NCBI GenBank assembly: GCA_018697195.1 | Contig: JAGMWU010000028.1 | Location: 4,711,731 to 4,775,730 of the forward strand | Length of the DNA: 64,000 nucleotides | Origin: Certhia americana | Taxonomy: Eukaryota > Chordata > Aves > Passeriformes > Certhiidae | Reading direction: 5' to 3' | Shown here: piece by piece, positions 23,470 through 35,594 of the stretch | Layout of the letters: each line of letters opens with the position of its first letter | Numbering within the stretch: position 1 is the stretch's first letter | Notes under the pieces: model-generated | Told to the model about the DNA's origin: nothing | The model's input: only the letters and a program-made list of their open reading frames with translations | Databases searched by the model: none | Position numbers and translations under genes: made by a program

Positions 23470-25530
23470 CCCGCTGTTTGTCCCTTCCAACAGTAAACAT
23501 CCGCCACTCAAAATAACAAGCTATGCAATGCTGACTCGCTGCTTTGATTCTTATTTGCTAACTGAAGCTACTGTTGGTGAGCCGGTGTGTCCTTGAGGCT
23601 TCGTGCCACAAAGCTTTGTTCAATAGCACCGACTTCATTAACAAGGTTTTCAACAATAACATTTTAGCAGAACTGCCTTTGATTTGAATCATCTTTTGAG
23701 TTTAAATCCCTGTTCACAAAGACACATGAGAAAACTCCAGGATGCTTTATCTGATGAAGGTTCTTTATGATCCCAGAGATAATCAAGTCTGGTGCAGAAG
23801 TGCTGAACAAGATAATTCTATAAAAGCAACAATCTCAAAACATGCACACAGTGCAAAAGAGAACAGGGTAAGCAGCTGCAGTTGGAATATTTCATCAGAA
23901 TCAGATTAATTAGTAAAGCATGAGAACTATTCTGCAAATTTGGGAAATGTAATCCTTCCACTAGTTTAGAAATAAAAGTCCGGACCATGGTTATAACATA
24001 ATTCACCTTGTGGTCCTTCCCTATTTTTCATCTTATTAGAGAACACTAGAAAGTTAAGACAATTTTAAAAGAATTTCTTTTTCCTAATAGGCAAGTCATG
24101 AACACTTGAGAACTGACAAATATTGCAGTGTGGACCATCCTGGTTATGGAGCAAATTGGGTAAAGATTGTCCTGTCCCTAAATGGCCACATCATCCCTAA
24201 GCCATGTTCTGATTTCCCCTGTCCCACTCACATCCTCACATGACCCCTCGTGTGCAGTTCAGCACCTGCTGCCGCCCTCTGCTCCCATTCCCAGCCCCGT
24301 GCCTGCCTCCAAAGCCTCTCCCAGAGCACCATTTCCACAGGGCAGGCCTGACACAACTCCATGGAATGAACTCTGTGTGCCAGAGCCGTCTTTCCCATCT
24401 TCACTTTATCCAGCATGGGGATTTCTGTGAAAACAAACTTAATTCAAGCACTCAGTGAGCCATTTAGAGATGTGGCACTGGGAATTCCAGTTCCCATCTG
24501 TAGGAAATCAGCTGAAGGAACCCATAGGCAGTGTGAAGGATCATTTCACTTCCACAGGAGCTGCACGGGATGGGTCTGAACTGCTGGCCTGTTCTGTTCT
24601 TGTGTTTATAATTCTGATTTAACCCTCACTTCTCCCTGGTGTCAGAGGTGCCATCCTGGCCTTCCCTGCCCGTAGGGACAAGCAGGGGTAGGTCAGGGCC
24701 AGCACTGCTGTACCAGACTGTCATTTCAGGATCAGTTTAGTTCCTCTGTGGCATTCTGGCTTCTAGGAATAGAATTCCAAGGTGAGGGAGATGAGAGTCT
24801 GTGACACCACTGCCACACTGCACTGAGCCTGTGCTCCTGCTCAGGGCTGGGGCTCAGCCCCTCTCCAGCAGATCTGGACACAGAATCATTCTTCCAGCTC
24901 CAAGGGGCAGCAGAGTGAGTTCCTGTGGCGCCAGGACACAGGGCGGATCCCAGCGGATCCTTGGTTTAAATGCTGGGAATGCTTGTCACCAAAACTTCGA
25001 GTATGTAGCAACAGAGCTTAAACAAATCAACAGATGAGCATTTCTGAGTAGGGGTGCCTTGTAATTCCTTTGGCTTATCACATCAATTCTGTGTAAACTA
25101 AATAGAATGTATAAATTTGGCCTCTCAAGCTTTTTAGTGTTTAGCTTCGATTTGATTAAACACTTATGTGTGTGTACAAAGTGAAAAATGGGGTTACAAG
25201 AGGTTAATGTTTTAATGCTTTTAATAACTCTTAACCACATGGCTGTATTTTGTCAAACAGAACACGGGGTTGTTGTAGCAGGAGAAGTGAAGGCTGGATA
25301 GCAGAGTACTGGGACACTCAGAACAACAACGCTGCAGCAGAGCCCAAACTGCTTCCAGGCCATCTTTGGAAAATCAGAAATGGTATTTCTGTGGTAGGAT
25401 AAATACATAACAGTTCTGAGTACAGCTGAGGAGGCTTTTCTAACAGCAGGAAAATTGCAAAGAAAAAGAAAACTGGATGGACCAAAAGTGAGCAAAATTG
25501 CTCAGGGGACAGGAGTACCTTCCCTATGGA
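23470..25530. other. intergenic, nothing recognised
   Basis: AT-rich unique sequence upstream of SIKE1. No exon with family resemblance, no RNA gene and no clear mobile element was seen. Confidence 0.6.
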
Positions 25531-25534
25531 TACA

Positions 25535-25936
25535 AGCTGAGAGAGCTGGGGCTGTTCAGCCAGGGGAAGGGAAGGGTGTGTGGAGACCTCAGAGCCCTTT
25601 CCAGGGTCTGACAGGGCTACAGGGAAACTGGAGAGGGACCATCAGGAACTGGAGGGACACAACAAGAGGAAAAGAAAAGAGATCTTTCAAGCTGAAAGAG
25701 CGGAAATTCAAGTTATATATATATATATTGAAGAACTTCTTTTCTGTGAGGGTGGGCAGGCCCTGGCACAGGTGCCCAGAGCAGCTGTGGCTGCCCCTGG
25801 ATCCCTGGCAGTGTCCATGGCCAGGCTGGACAGGGCTTGGAGCAGCCTGGGATGGTGGAAGGTTTCTCATGGCAGGGGTGGAACAAGATGGGATTTTAGG
25901 TCCCTTCACACCCAAACCACTCTGAGATTCTATGAA
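25535..25936 (+). mobile_element. CR1 LINE 3' end, about 400 bases
   Basis: This is sense CR1: GAGCTGGGGCTGTTCAGCC near the start, 'tggacagggcttggagcagc' in the middle, and a 'gattctatga' end at 25927-25936. A TATATATATAT tract at 25711-25727 lies inside it. Confidence 0.9.
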
Positions 25937-25939
25937 CAG

Positions 25940-28900
25940 GCTGGTATCAAATGGCAACCTCTGGGAGAGATGGAGTGACATCTAGATATTGGAAGCAGAG
26001 AAAAGAAAAAGGGGTGAATTTCCAGGATACTTCTTGGATTTTCAGTAAAATTATTGTATATTTACTTATTAATTATAAATGTGGTCAGCACAGGTAGAAA
26101 CCTTGTGGCTAAGGGTCTGAAAGCACAAGTCTCCCATAGTGATGAAGCAGGGCACAAGCTTTCTAAAAATGGAATGTCACAATGAGAATTCCTTCCTTCA
26201 AAACCCAACTACAGCTGTTTAAAAAGCAAACCAGCCCCCTCTCACACCACACATCCCAACACTTTCTGACTGCTTGCTTTTAAAATTGAGTGGTGTGTTA
26301 AGCCAGCTTTCAGCTACTGTCACAATTTCACTGGTATCACCTTCAGCAAAAGTGCAGCACAGAGACTCACGGGCCAGGAGCCCAAAGGAATCCTCCTCTT
26401 GCACTTACAGCCCATACTTCAAGGTCGATTAACGTGGCATAACGCAGAGTTCTCCTGTGACAAAAGTTATTACCAAGAAACTCAGTCTTATTGTTCATCC
26501 TAATTATCTTGCTTTGATAAATCTTGAGGAGTCACCCACTGCACCACAGCACTCACATTTATGAGTCTAATATTCTTTCTACTGTTAAAACAAATGTCCT
26601 CAAGATGGAATCCAGGCTGGAAAAAAGGAAAAACATTATCATTGATAAATGGATATATACAGTTAGTTCAGTCTCTCAGCAGCAAGTCCACTGCTGATAA
26701 AATGCTGAGCAAGGGATTCCACAATAATTATTTCGTAATGCTCAATACAGAATGTCAAGATCTGCTTTGTGGAAATCAAGGCTTGGCTTCCCTTTGCTAT
26801 ACCTACAAAGTGCAGCCACTGCAGTGCCTGTAGATATGAGGATTCTCTATGAACTACCAATATTTGAGATTGAAATCTAACCTAATTGATAGCTTTGCTT
26901 TCTTCCACCTCGTGCCTTTCTGGAGCATTTTATTAACAAATTTTGGTTTGCCAGCCAAGGGGAAATAGATTTGGCAGAGGGTACTGAAAGGGGGAGGTGT
27001 CAGGGTACCCAGGAACTCTGTGAAGGTGGAATGGATGGGATTATTGTTCCTACTCTGCCTTCAAGCAGTGCACGTTAAGTTTAAGAGAACGAGCATGAGA
27101 AATTGTAACATTTTGTGGGCTGTCCTGAGATTTTTAAGTGAATTTAAGGCAGTCTGGTTCTTGGACTGAAATTTGACATAATGTTTAGTTCTTCAAGATT
27201 GGCCTTATAGGCCTGTAAGAAAATGCAAGGTGAAACTATCCAACAACTTCATTATTAAGAAAAAATCAGTCTTAAAAAGATCAAAATTTGATCTAAGATT
27301 TCATGATTTCATCTCACAAAAGCATTTAAGAACTTAACAAGAATTTCCATCTTCTGAGTTAGTTCTCACCCAATTTGATTGTGAGGACTTGTCTGATACA
27401 TTTGGTGCAAAACAAAAAGTATTTTTATTATCTCACACTAATGAATGCTGTTCACTGTGCAAGAACAATCAAGAACAATCCCAACAATGTCAGTATTCCT
27501 GAACATTTGGAAGACCTAAGAGATGGGGGAACAGAAAACTTGTGTTTTTTTCATGAGTTCCTCAATAAATTGGAAAGGAAATCCAAGGTCTCGGATCACA
27601 AAACTTTTGGCATGGATGTGTCTGCCAGTGTATTTTATGCCTCTGAACCGTTTTATTTCTCTGACACAAAAATAGGTAAAGATTAGGTTAGATCATTTTG
27701 ATACGTGATCTGTATTGTTAATACTCAGCTTTTTTAATATTGCTCAGAACAGTTTACCAACAGGAGAGATTTAATCCTGTAATGAAATAATAATTATTTT
27801 AATATAGCCTTTAATTCACAAAGAACAACAATTACTGTAATTAGCAATTAGTTTTCTGAGGGCTTCAGTCGTTTAGTATTTGACTCTTGCTTTCATCATT
27901 TAATGATTTACAGTAATGAGCTGGAACTTCATATTTTGTACTGAAATGGCCAAAATAGTTGTCCAGGCATCCTTGCCCTCATGTGACAGATCTCAGATGG
28001 CTTGGGGAGAAGTTAGCCAAGAGCAATAGACGATGCCATCACTTCTGCTTTGGTTCTACTGAAAAACAACAACAAAGTGACTGCTGTGCCTTGCAGTCAG
28101 GGCTCAGTAGCTCTTGGAGGGCTGTTACTTTGCTGAGATTCTGCCCTTTGTTTGAGTTTTGTTTGACAAATGCTTTATAAATGAGCAGAAGAGGTGGTTT
28201 ATGTTTCATTAATGAGGCTGATAGTGGTTAATTACTGAAGTTACGTAAACAATCCAATACCAGATCAAGCCAAACGGGTCATTTATGTAGAGAAGATCCA
28301 GCTGGAGTAGATGCGATTTCCTTTAACTATTGGGATACCAAAGGAGTCACAGACATCTGGAATCTCCAGTCCAGATGAACAAAGAATCATGCTGACCTTG
28401 AGAATGGATTCTCTCAGCAGGTATGGATCCAGGGAAGTTCTTCCTTCACCTCCAGCTCCCTCACCGTCCAGACCCTTGGAGCCAGCTGCCCAACCTCCAG
28501 GGGGATGTGGCAGCCCAGACCTCCCAGTTTGCAGCGGTGACAGTGAGGCTGCAGCGGTGTGCAGGTCAGGCTGCTGTCACCACATCTGCTTGTTTTCTGT
28601 GGAAAACACGTGTGTCCCTTATTCCCCACTTCAGTGCCACTTCTGGATCTTGGCTCATGGCATGAACTCGTTCAGCTCCTATTTTCAGGCCGTATCTTTG
28701 AGTGACACTTTGTTTACTTACTGCTTGTAAAGCAAGCTTAGAGTCTGGTATTATTTCCCTTGCCACTGAAGTGGCTCTGGGCATGTTACTGACCAGAGGC
28801 TTCAGCAGTGTTTTACAGAATTGATGTATGTATAGAAAAATAACAGAAAACAGAGCTGGAAGAGAGCTTAAAAGTCCTTTATAAAAAGTCCTCTTTACAA

Positions 28901-31000
28901 ACCAAAGCAACTCAGAGCAAACAATTCTTGAGTTCAATCTGGTTGCCCAAACTGATCTTCAAAACAGAGGAGAAGATTGTACAAAGAACTCACTCCAGTG
29001 CTATTTTTACCACAGTAATTGCTTTCTCTAGTTTGTAATTTAAATCTCCCTTACTCCTAAATAACCTTTCTGGTTTTTTGATTATTTACAAGCATGGAAA
29101 AGAGTTTATTTTCCTCTTCTTTGCAGCAGTATTTTAGGTGACTCAAGTGTGCCCTCAAGTCTTTCATTTTAGTCATGCTAAACTTTGAATAGGAACAGCA
29201 ATTTGTTAAAATAATGTAAATATCTGTATTTACATAAATATTCAGCCAGTAACCTTGTCTGAATCACTTCATGATTGTGCAAAATAATTTCATTACTACA
29301 GCGTGGGAGTTAATTAACCTTGGGCTAATACTTAATTACTGCAATTCATTTCTACTACAACTGAGTTTTATATAGTTATTTTATAGACTTATTTATAACC
29401 TGATTTTAGAAACTGAATTTACCCTGAATCCAGCAGGCTTTATAAACTGAGTAGAATGAGGATTTGATGCCTTTTAAAAACCTGGGCTTCAGGCTTAACT
29501 CCCCTGGAGTCAACAGGCTCTAAATACCCACATTCTACAGCTAATTTGAACAGCTTATCAGTAAGGTGCCTTCTATCAGAAAAAAAAAATGCTAAAAATA
29601 AAAGTCAGTAGCATTTAAAAGCTAACCACAATATTTCACAAACCTCTGCTTGTTTTTCCAACTTTCATGAGAAAGGCTGGATGAGAAAGTCAATGGGATA
29701 TTGTGAAAGAGATACTTCTGTGAAAAAAATATTTGTTTTATCAATTTTAAAACCTTCAGTTGTAATTGAAGTTTTTTGACTACTTGTCAAGTTTCTGTAT
29801 GAGGCTGCTTTTACCAGAAAGACAAGTGCTGATCATAATTAAGCTTAGAACATCATTATGAACATAATTATTTTCATCTCTGCAGCATAATCGCTGCGTT
29901 CCAGCCCCCCATCACCACATGCAATCAATGCAGGACATCTGAAAACATAGAAATCCCCACAACATGCTCAAATAACATTTATCAGTCAATGCTGTTTGTT
30001 CTTGAAAGATTCAACCATTCCACTCCACAGACAGATTCCTAAATGGCACATGGAAATAAGCAGCCTTCGGGCTGCTCTTCTCTGAAGCCCATGGAATATA
30101 AATGTGTCCTTCCTTTGAAGGGGGAAGGTGGTTTATCCATGAAAACCTACTGTCCCTAAAGAGTGTTTTAAAGGACTTTGCTGTAAGTTACCCAACAGGA
30201 AATTATATTTTCCTTTTCCCATCTAATTCCACGCAGTATCCAACAGAAGCCTTTTTTTCTAAGGTGAATGGAGAACTGATCTTACATTGAAGGCAGGTGA
30301 GCTCCTCCTGGAGTGAGGAGATTTGCAGCCTGCTGGGAGAGCAGGAACAGCATGATACATAACAAGAAAATTCCCTATCCAAAGGATCACATCTACCTAG
30401 GAAACAATGAAAACACTGAATTGCAATATTAACTTATTAGAAGTCACTAATATTGGAAATATTTGGCATTTTAAGAATGAAATTTTGCTGAGTTAATGGC
30501 AACATGAACTTAAGTTCACTGAGGTTGCCAATGAACTGAGTGTGAGCCTGGTGTGTGCTGCACCACCACAGGGGTGTCTGGATCAGAACACAAAGGACAA
30601 GGTAAGGGTTTGGTGTTTGGAGGTCCTGGCCTGATCCAGCCTTTCCAAATTAAATTATTATGTCATGTAAAAATCTCCAAATAACACTACTGCAAGATTT
30701 TCCCCGCTTGGGAACTGACCATTTTCCATCACCACGCCGACATGTCAACGTGAAGAAATCAAAATGGGAGAATTTGGAATTCTAGCAAGAAAGCAGAATC
30801 TTTGTGCCGGGCAGGAAGGACTCTGGGAAGCAGTGACGTGAGGGTCCCCATGGCCTCTGTCCCTGATGACCCAGTTCTGCTGTGATTTATGTGGGCTCGC
30901 AGCTGCCCTTGCTCCGACCCCAGCGGGGCTGTGTGGGAAGTTGGTGTCTCGGAGCCGCAGCGCGGCTCTGCCGAGTGTCTGGAGCCGGGCTGTGCACACA
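25940..31000. other. intergenic, possible distal regulatory DNA
   Basis: No gene was recognised. Long AT-rich stretches (27780-27900, 29190-29420) contain homeodomain/HNF1-like cores such as GTTAATTAAC at about 29309-29318. Conservation cannot be judged from this sequence alone. Confidence 0.5.
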
Positions 31001-31004
31001 AACT

Positions 31005-31107
31005 GATAAATAGGGAAAGGCCTGCTTGGCTCCAGCTGCAGCAGAGCTGGGATTGGAGCTGCAGCCCCACAGAGCCCGTGCCGGGACAGGAGCTCCCTGC
31101 AACCACC
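31005..31107 (+). promoter_or_regulatory. candidate TATA promoter and noncoding first exon of NR1H5
   Basis: A TATA-like GATAAATAG at 31005-31013 is followed about 95 bases later by a strong donor, ACC|GTGAGT, at 31107/31108. A GC-rich putative leader lies between them. The next acceptor in the right phase context is CCTTTGCCCAG at 35458-35468, before the NR1H5 ATG exon. Joining the two is an inference without transcript support. Confidence 0.3.
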
Positions 31108-31109
31108 GT

Positions 31110-34100
31110 GAGTATTTCATTCTCTGCATGCTCTGCTGTTAGAAATTGCTGTTCCAGCCACACATCAATTTGCCGTGTGAAAATATTATAGGTGCTGGGC
31201 TTTTTTCTTCTTTTACCTCCTTCTTTCTTTCTTTTTAAACATCTGACTAAATGAAAACAGCAAACATGCACTTTTTAAAATCTGGTATTCTACTGGCAAG
31301 GGTTTGTTCCAACAGTACTTCATTTAACACACAGAGTGAAGAAAAACAATTTTTAAATTCAATTATTTGTCTTCCTTCTCAAAAATACCCGGAAAATTGC
31401 GAATATCAAACAGCCTCTATCCTCTTATTTTACAGTGTATAAAAATTATGCCTTTGAAATAATTATTCATGGAATAACAATTCCAAAGGAAAATTTCAAG
31501 ATAATTGCAATGCAGTTCATTGGTGAAATAAGCCAGTTCCTATTATGGTTGTTATATGATCAGGAAGGCACACATTTAATAAGAAGAAAAGTGGAATTTC
31601 TTCAAAGAGCAGCTTTGGGGAGCTGCTTGGCACATTAAAACCAGGAGGAACAGAAAAGCCTTTAATAATATGTGTAAGCTGCATACAGGATCAATCAAGT
31701 GATCCTACAATTTCCCCTGCAAAATAATTCTTTAATTAAGCAATAATTACTGAATTGCTTGAGTGAAATTGAATAGATCAGCTGGCATCACAACTACTTG
31801 GCATTGATTATGCCCAGTTTCCTTTTTTTTTCAGTTTTTAGTTTAAATTTTCACAAATTAAAAAAAAAAAAAAAAAGCTTTGCCTTCCTGCTGCAAGCAA
31901 AGTACAGTGATTAAACCTGAGCCTGAAATGTGCTCTGGTTCCACTACGTGACAACTGACGTGCCCCAAGGTGTGCTAAATACATGGTGAAGACCTTCAGC
32001 TCGAGTTCCTAAAATTCCCTGTAAACAAGAAATTTCCCCATGACTCAACTGTCAAAATATTTACAATAGCAGCTAAAGCACTGTCAGTACCGACCTCTGA
32101 AAGGGCTCCCTGTGGCCCTGCTCCATGAAGGATGTTTTGTATCCCAATACATTTGATAAGTTGATGATATGTTGCTTTGTGATATGGGGTTTTATAGCAA
32201 TAAAAAGTGATAAACCCCACATCTTTCATCATAAATAGAAATAAATAGATGTACAGTTCAGATATTAGTCTGAATGTGTGCATTCTGTTTATGGTTCTAC
32301 TTCACTTTTATCAATCAATGGGGTTTCTTTTCTTTCTTTAGTGGATTCCATTTTTGATAAATTGTCAAGTTTTCCAGTTGGGACTAAGAACTAAATTTCT
32401 GCATGAGATGGATAACCAAGCCCTTGAATCAACACGTTCTGGTTTATACTGAGTGTCTGTAGTTCAGAAGATGAGCACAGGCAATGCTAAGCCTGTAAAA
32501 GCACCACATTTTCGTGCTGAAGCCACTTTAAGTGTAGGTCACGTCTTCCAAAAAACCCCATTCCCCTCACCTGGTCAGGACTTCACAGGTGAAAATAGAA
32601 GTAGAAGCAGGAAAAGCAGGAACAGCATGTGCTTTAGGCAGATGACATTTTCTGTCAGCTCAGTCTGTGTGCCTGAGGAATGAAGGCTTCCACCCTATGT
32701 GCATTACAGCTTGGGATACTATAAAATAAGACATTAAAAAATTCATCTTTTGTTCCCAGTTATTTCCACTTTTTAGGCTAAAGACTTTCATGCATTCATG
32801 CATGCTGTCTGGGCATGTATTTAGATTTTTGTTTCTTTTTAAAGCACTCATGCACAAATGTGGTTATATTGGGAATACACAGAAAAGAGAAAAAGGGGCA
32901 CAAAACATTTTGATTTGGGAATGGCATGGCTGCAACTGCCCCAAACATCCAAACCCATTGCTCCATTCTTATTTCAACTTTGTTCCAGTTGCTGTTTTGG
33001 ACATTCACCTGGCCATGTCTGGGACCTTTTGTCAGGAGCTTCACTGTGCTGGGCACGTGCAGAATTCCCTTACCTGCCAAAGGGTTAATGAGTGTCTGTG
33101 TGGGCTGGGGATGTGTCCTGCAGGTCTGGCTCAGTCTCATGAGGTGTGAGGGGCTTGGGATGGCCACAGAGCCTTGGGGAGAGCAGCACATGGACCACAG
33201 CATCCCAGGGACTGCTGCACTTTAGTGGAGGAGGCCTCCCTGCTGCTGCCTCACTCACAGAGGGGAGGCTAAGGTTGGAAAACACAACTGACACAGTCAC
33301 TCATAAATAATCAGAACTTGCCTGGCCTCGGAAATGAAGCTCCTTCCTTATTCTCTTCTTTCTTCCCCCTTTTTTTTTTTTTCTTTTTTGCTTTAAAAAG
33401 CCCAATGCTTTGTTTGATCAGAAGACAAGCTTGTCAACACTAAATTCTCAAATGTCAGAAAATGAAACTCTTAATGTTTATGCATAAAGTCTCATTCTAA
33501 AACAGCAGAGCATTCCTCAGATAACCATTGGATTTGCTATTCCCACTGTTCTAACATCCTCATTATTTAAGAATTCAGTTTACAAAGTCTCAGTCTAAGA
33601 TGGAAATTTTGTAGGTGCAACTGGTTACTGTTATTAGTCATAAAAACCAACAAGGAGAGCTGAATCCTTTCTCATACAACACCTAAGCTGAGGAAACTTT
33701 GTCTAAGGAAAATCTCTTTCAAAGATTTAGAATGTTTAAGGAATTGACCACCTTACATTTATAACTTCATACTCCCAATATACTGTTTTTATTAGACTGG
33801 ATCAGTGTAATTTTTTTTTTTTTTTAATCTACTATTCAATTATGACTTTTATTCAAAGAAACCACTGGAATTCAGAAACACATTTCTTCAGCAAACACAC
33901 ATTTTTGGGAAAAAATGTAGACTTTGCCCAGGCCAAATTGATCTAACTGATAAGACCTCATGATTCAGTGACTTACTTTGCTCTCAAACAAATATTTACT
34001 AGCAGAGATAACAACCCCCCCAGCATTCCAGCCTCACTGCATCCTTTCACCTTCTGCTGACAACACGAAGCGAAAGTGGTCAGCCCCAGAGCTCTGTCCA

Positions 34101-35468
34101 CTTTGGGGGAAGGGATGTGTGTTTTTCCAGTCAGGATTTCAGATTCCCTGGGGTGATCCATTCGTTGTCTCAGCTGCAGCAAGGTGCAGGTACAGCACAA
34201 ACCCCTTCCTTCAGAGAAGGTCTTTAAACCCAACTTGCTGTAAATTCTGCAGATAATCCCATTGCAGGAGTTGGATTTGCTGTATTTACCAAATCCTTGC
34301 ATGCTTTTTTCATCTTTTCTTATCCTTCCTGTCTGCTCAGAGAAAGCCTGTGAGTGATTCATGGCTGAATTGTCTCTTACAGCCCTTGCTCAGTGGGCAT
34401 CAGGCTCAGCAAAGGTTTAACCTGTGGCCATATCCCACTCATGTAGAGGGACAAGGGGTTTAGGAAAATATTCCTGTTACTCCTCTAATGGCTACTCTGT
34501 TAGTTCTCAATTCTAAGCAATAGCAGAGTTTTGCTGGAGGGGTGTAAACTCAAACCCAGCTAGTGCCACTGTCCATACAAACAATATTTTTTTTTTCTAA
34601 AACTCTTCTAAGAGTTTTTAGAGCACACTTTTTCAGAACCTCTCTCCGAATTTGAATTTATAAGTCAAGTTACTGAAAAATGAGATAAATGTTGAACTCC
34701 AAGCACAGCAGCTCTTCTCACCATGTCACTGTGAGCTCTCAGTGCACTTTGCTATTGGGAATGTCATTGAATCCAGCCAGGAGCCCAGCCTCCTTCAATG
34801 ACCAAGGGGCAGTGGAAAGCTCTTTAGAAGCAGCACATCCTATAGGAAATCAATATTTTGGTCTACACTGAAAACTTTACACCATTAAAGGAACACAGGA
34901 AGTGTAATTCAGGCAGTGCTTAAGCAAGCCAAAGTTGAGTTTTACTGCATAAATGAGTACTTACATGATGAAGAACAGATATTCCACGCTGACCTTTCCA
35001 TGTTATTTTCCTTGCTTCAACTCTGCATAAAATGTGAATGAAATAAACTCATTAAAAGCCCATCTTTGTGCACAAACAGGACAGCCCCACATCTACACTA
35101 GAGCAAATGCTCCAATTCACGCCCAAAGCAAGTTTATTCTATGCAGTGAAGCTCCTTTTAACCTTCTCTAAACTAGAGAATTTACCAGTGATTAGTCTAA
35201 ATCCCCCACATGGTTTTGTGTAAAACTCAGAGCAAAACATTTCTAACTACAACTTGGAAATTTAGGAAAGAGTTTTACTCTGAATCTGTAATATCAGGAC
35301 ACTCAAACATTTTGTAGCCTCGTTGAGAGTGTTATGTGACTTCACAGACATCTGATTTTCTTCTGATCTGAAAACTCTGCCATATTCTGGAGTTTCCTGG
35401 CTCTGGGTCTAGCCCTACCCAGCAATTCTTTCCCATGGGATGTTTCTCCTCCTTTCCCCTTTGCCCAG
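31110..35468. other. intergenic or NR1H5 5' intron
   Basis: Noncoding, with poly-A at 31860-31876, poly-T at 33370 and 33811, and no recognised exon. Confidence 0.5.
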
Positions 35469-35530
35469 GTTGCTGTTTAAAGGCTGATCTCACAGCAGAG
35501 TGGATGAAGCAGTGCAGCTGGGAGCAGAGC

Positions 35531-35594
35531 ATGGCTAACACGTTTGTCACTGTCCCTGATGGGTACGGCCTTCCCGAGCCCATCCAGTACTATG
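35531..35594 (+). CDS. NR1H5: NR1H5 coding exon 1
   Basis: The exon encodes [19 protein letters not shown] and YY, ending in phase 1 at TATG|GTGAGT. The leader begins after an acceptor at 35468. Confidence 0.9.

Noticed and set aside
22104..23496. Plus-strand frames of up to 454 codons over the SIKE1 island
   Set aside because: Composition effect opposite to SIKE1 exons 1-2, with no family resemblance.
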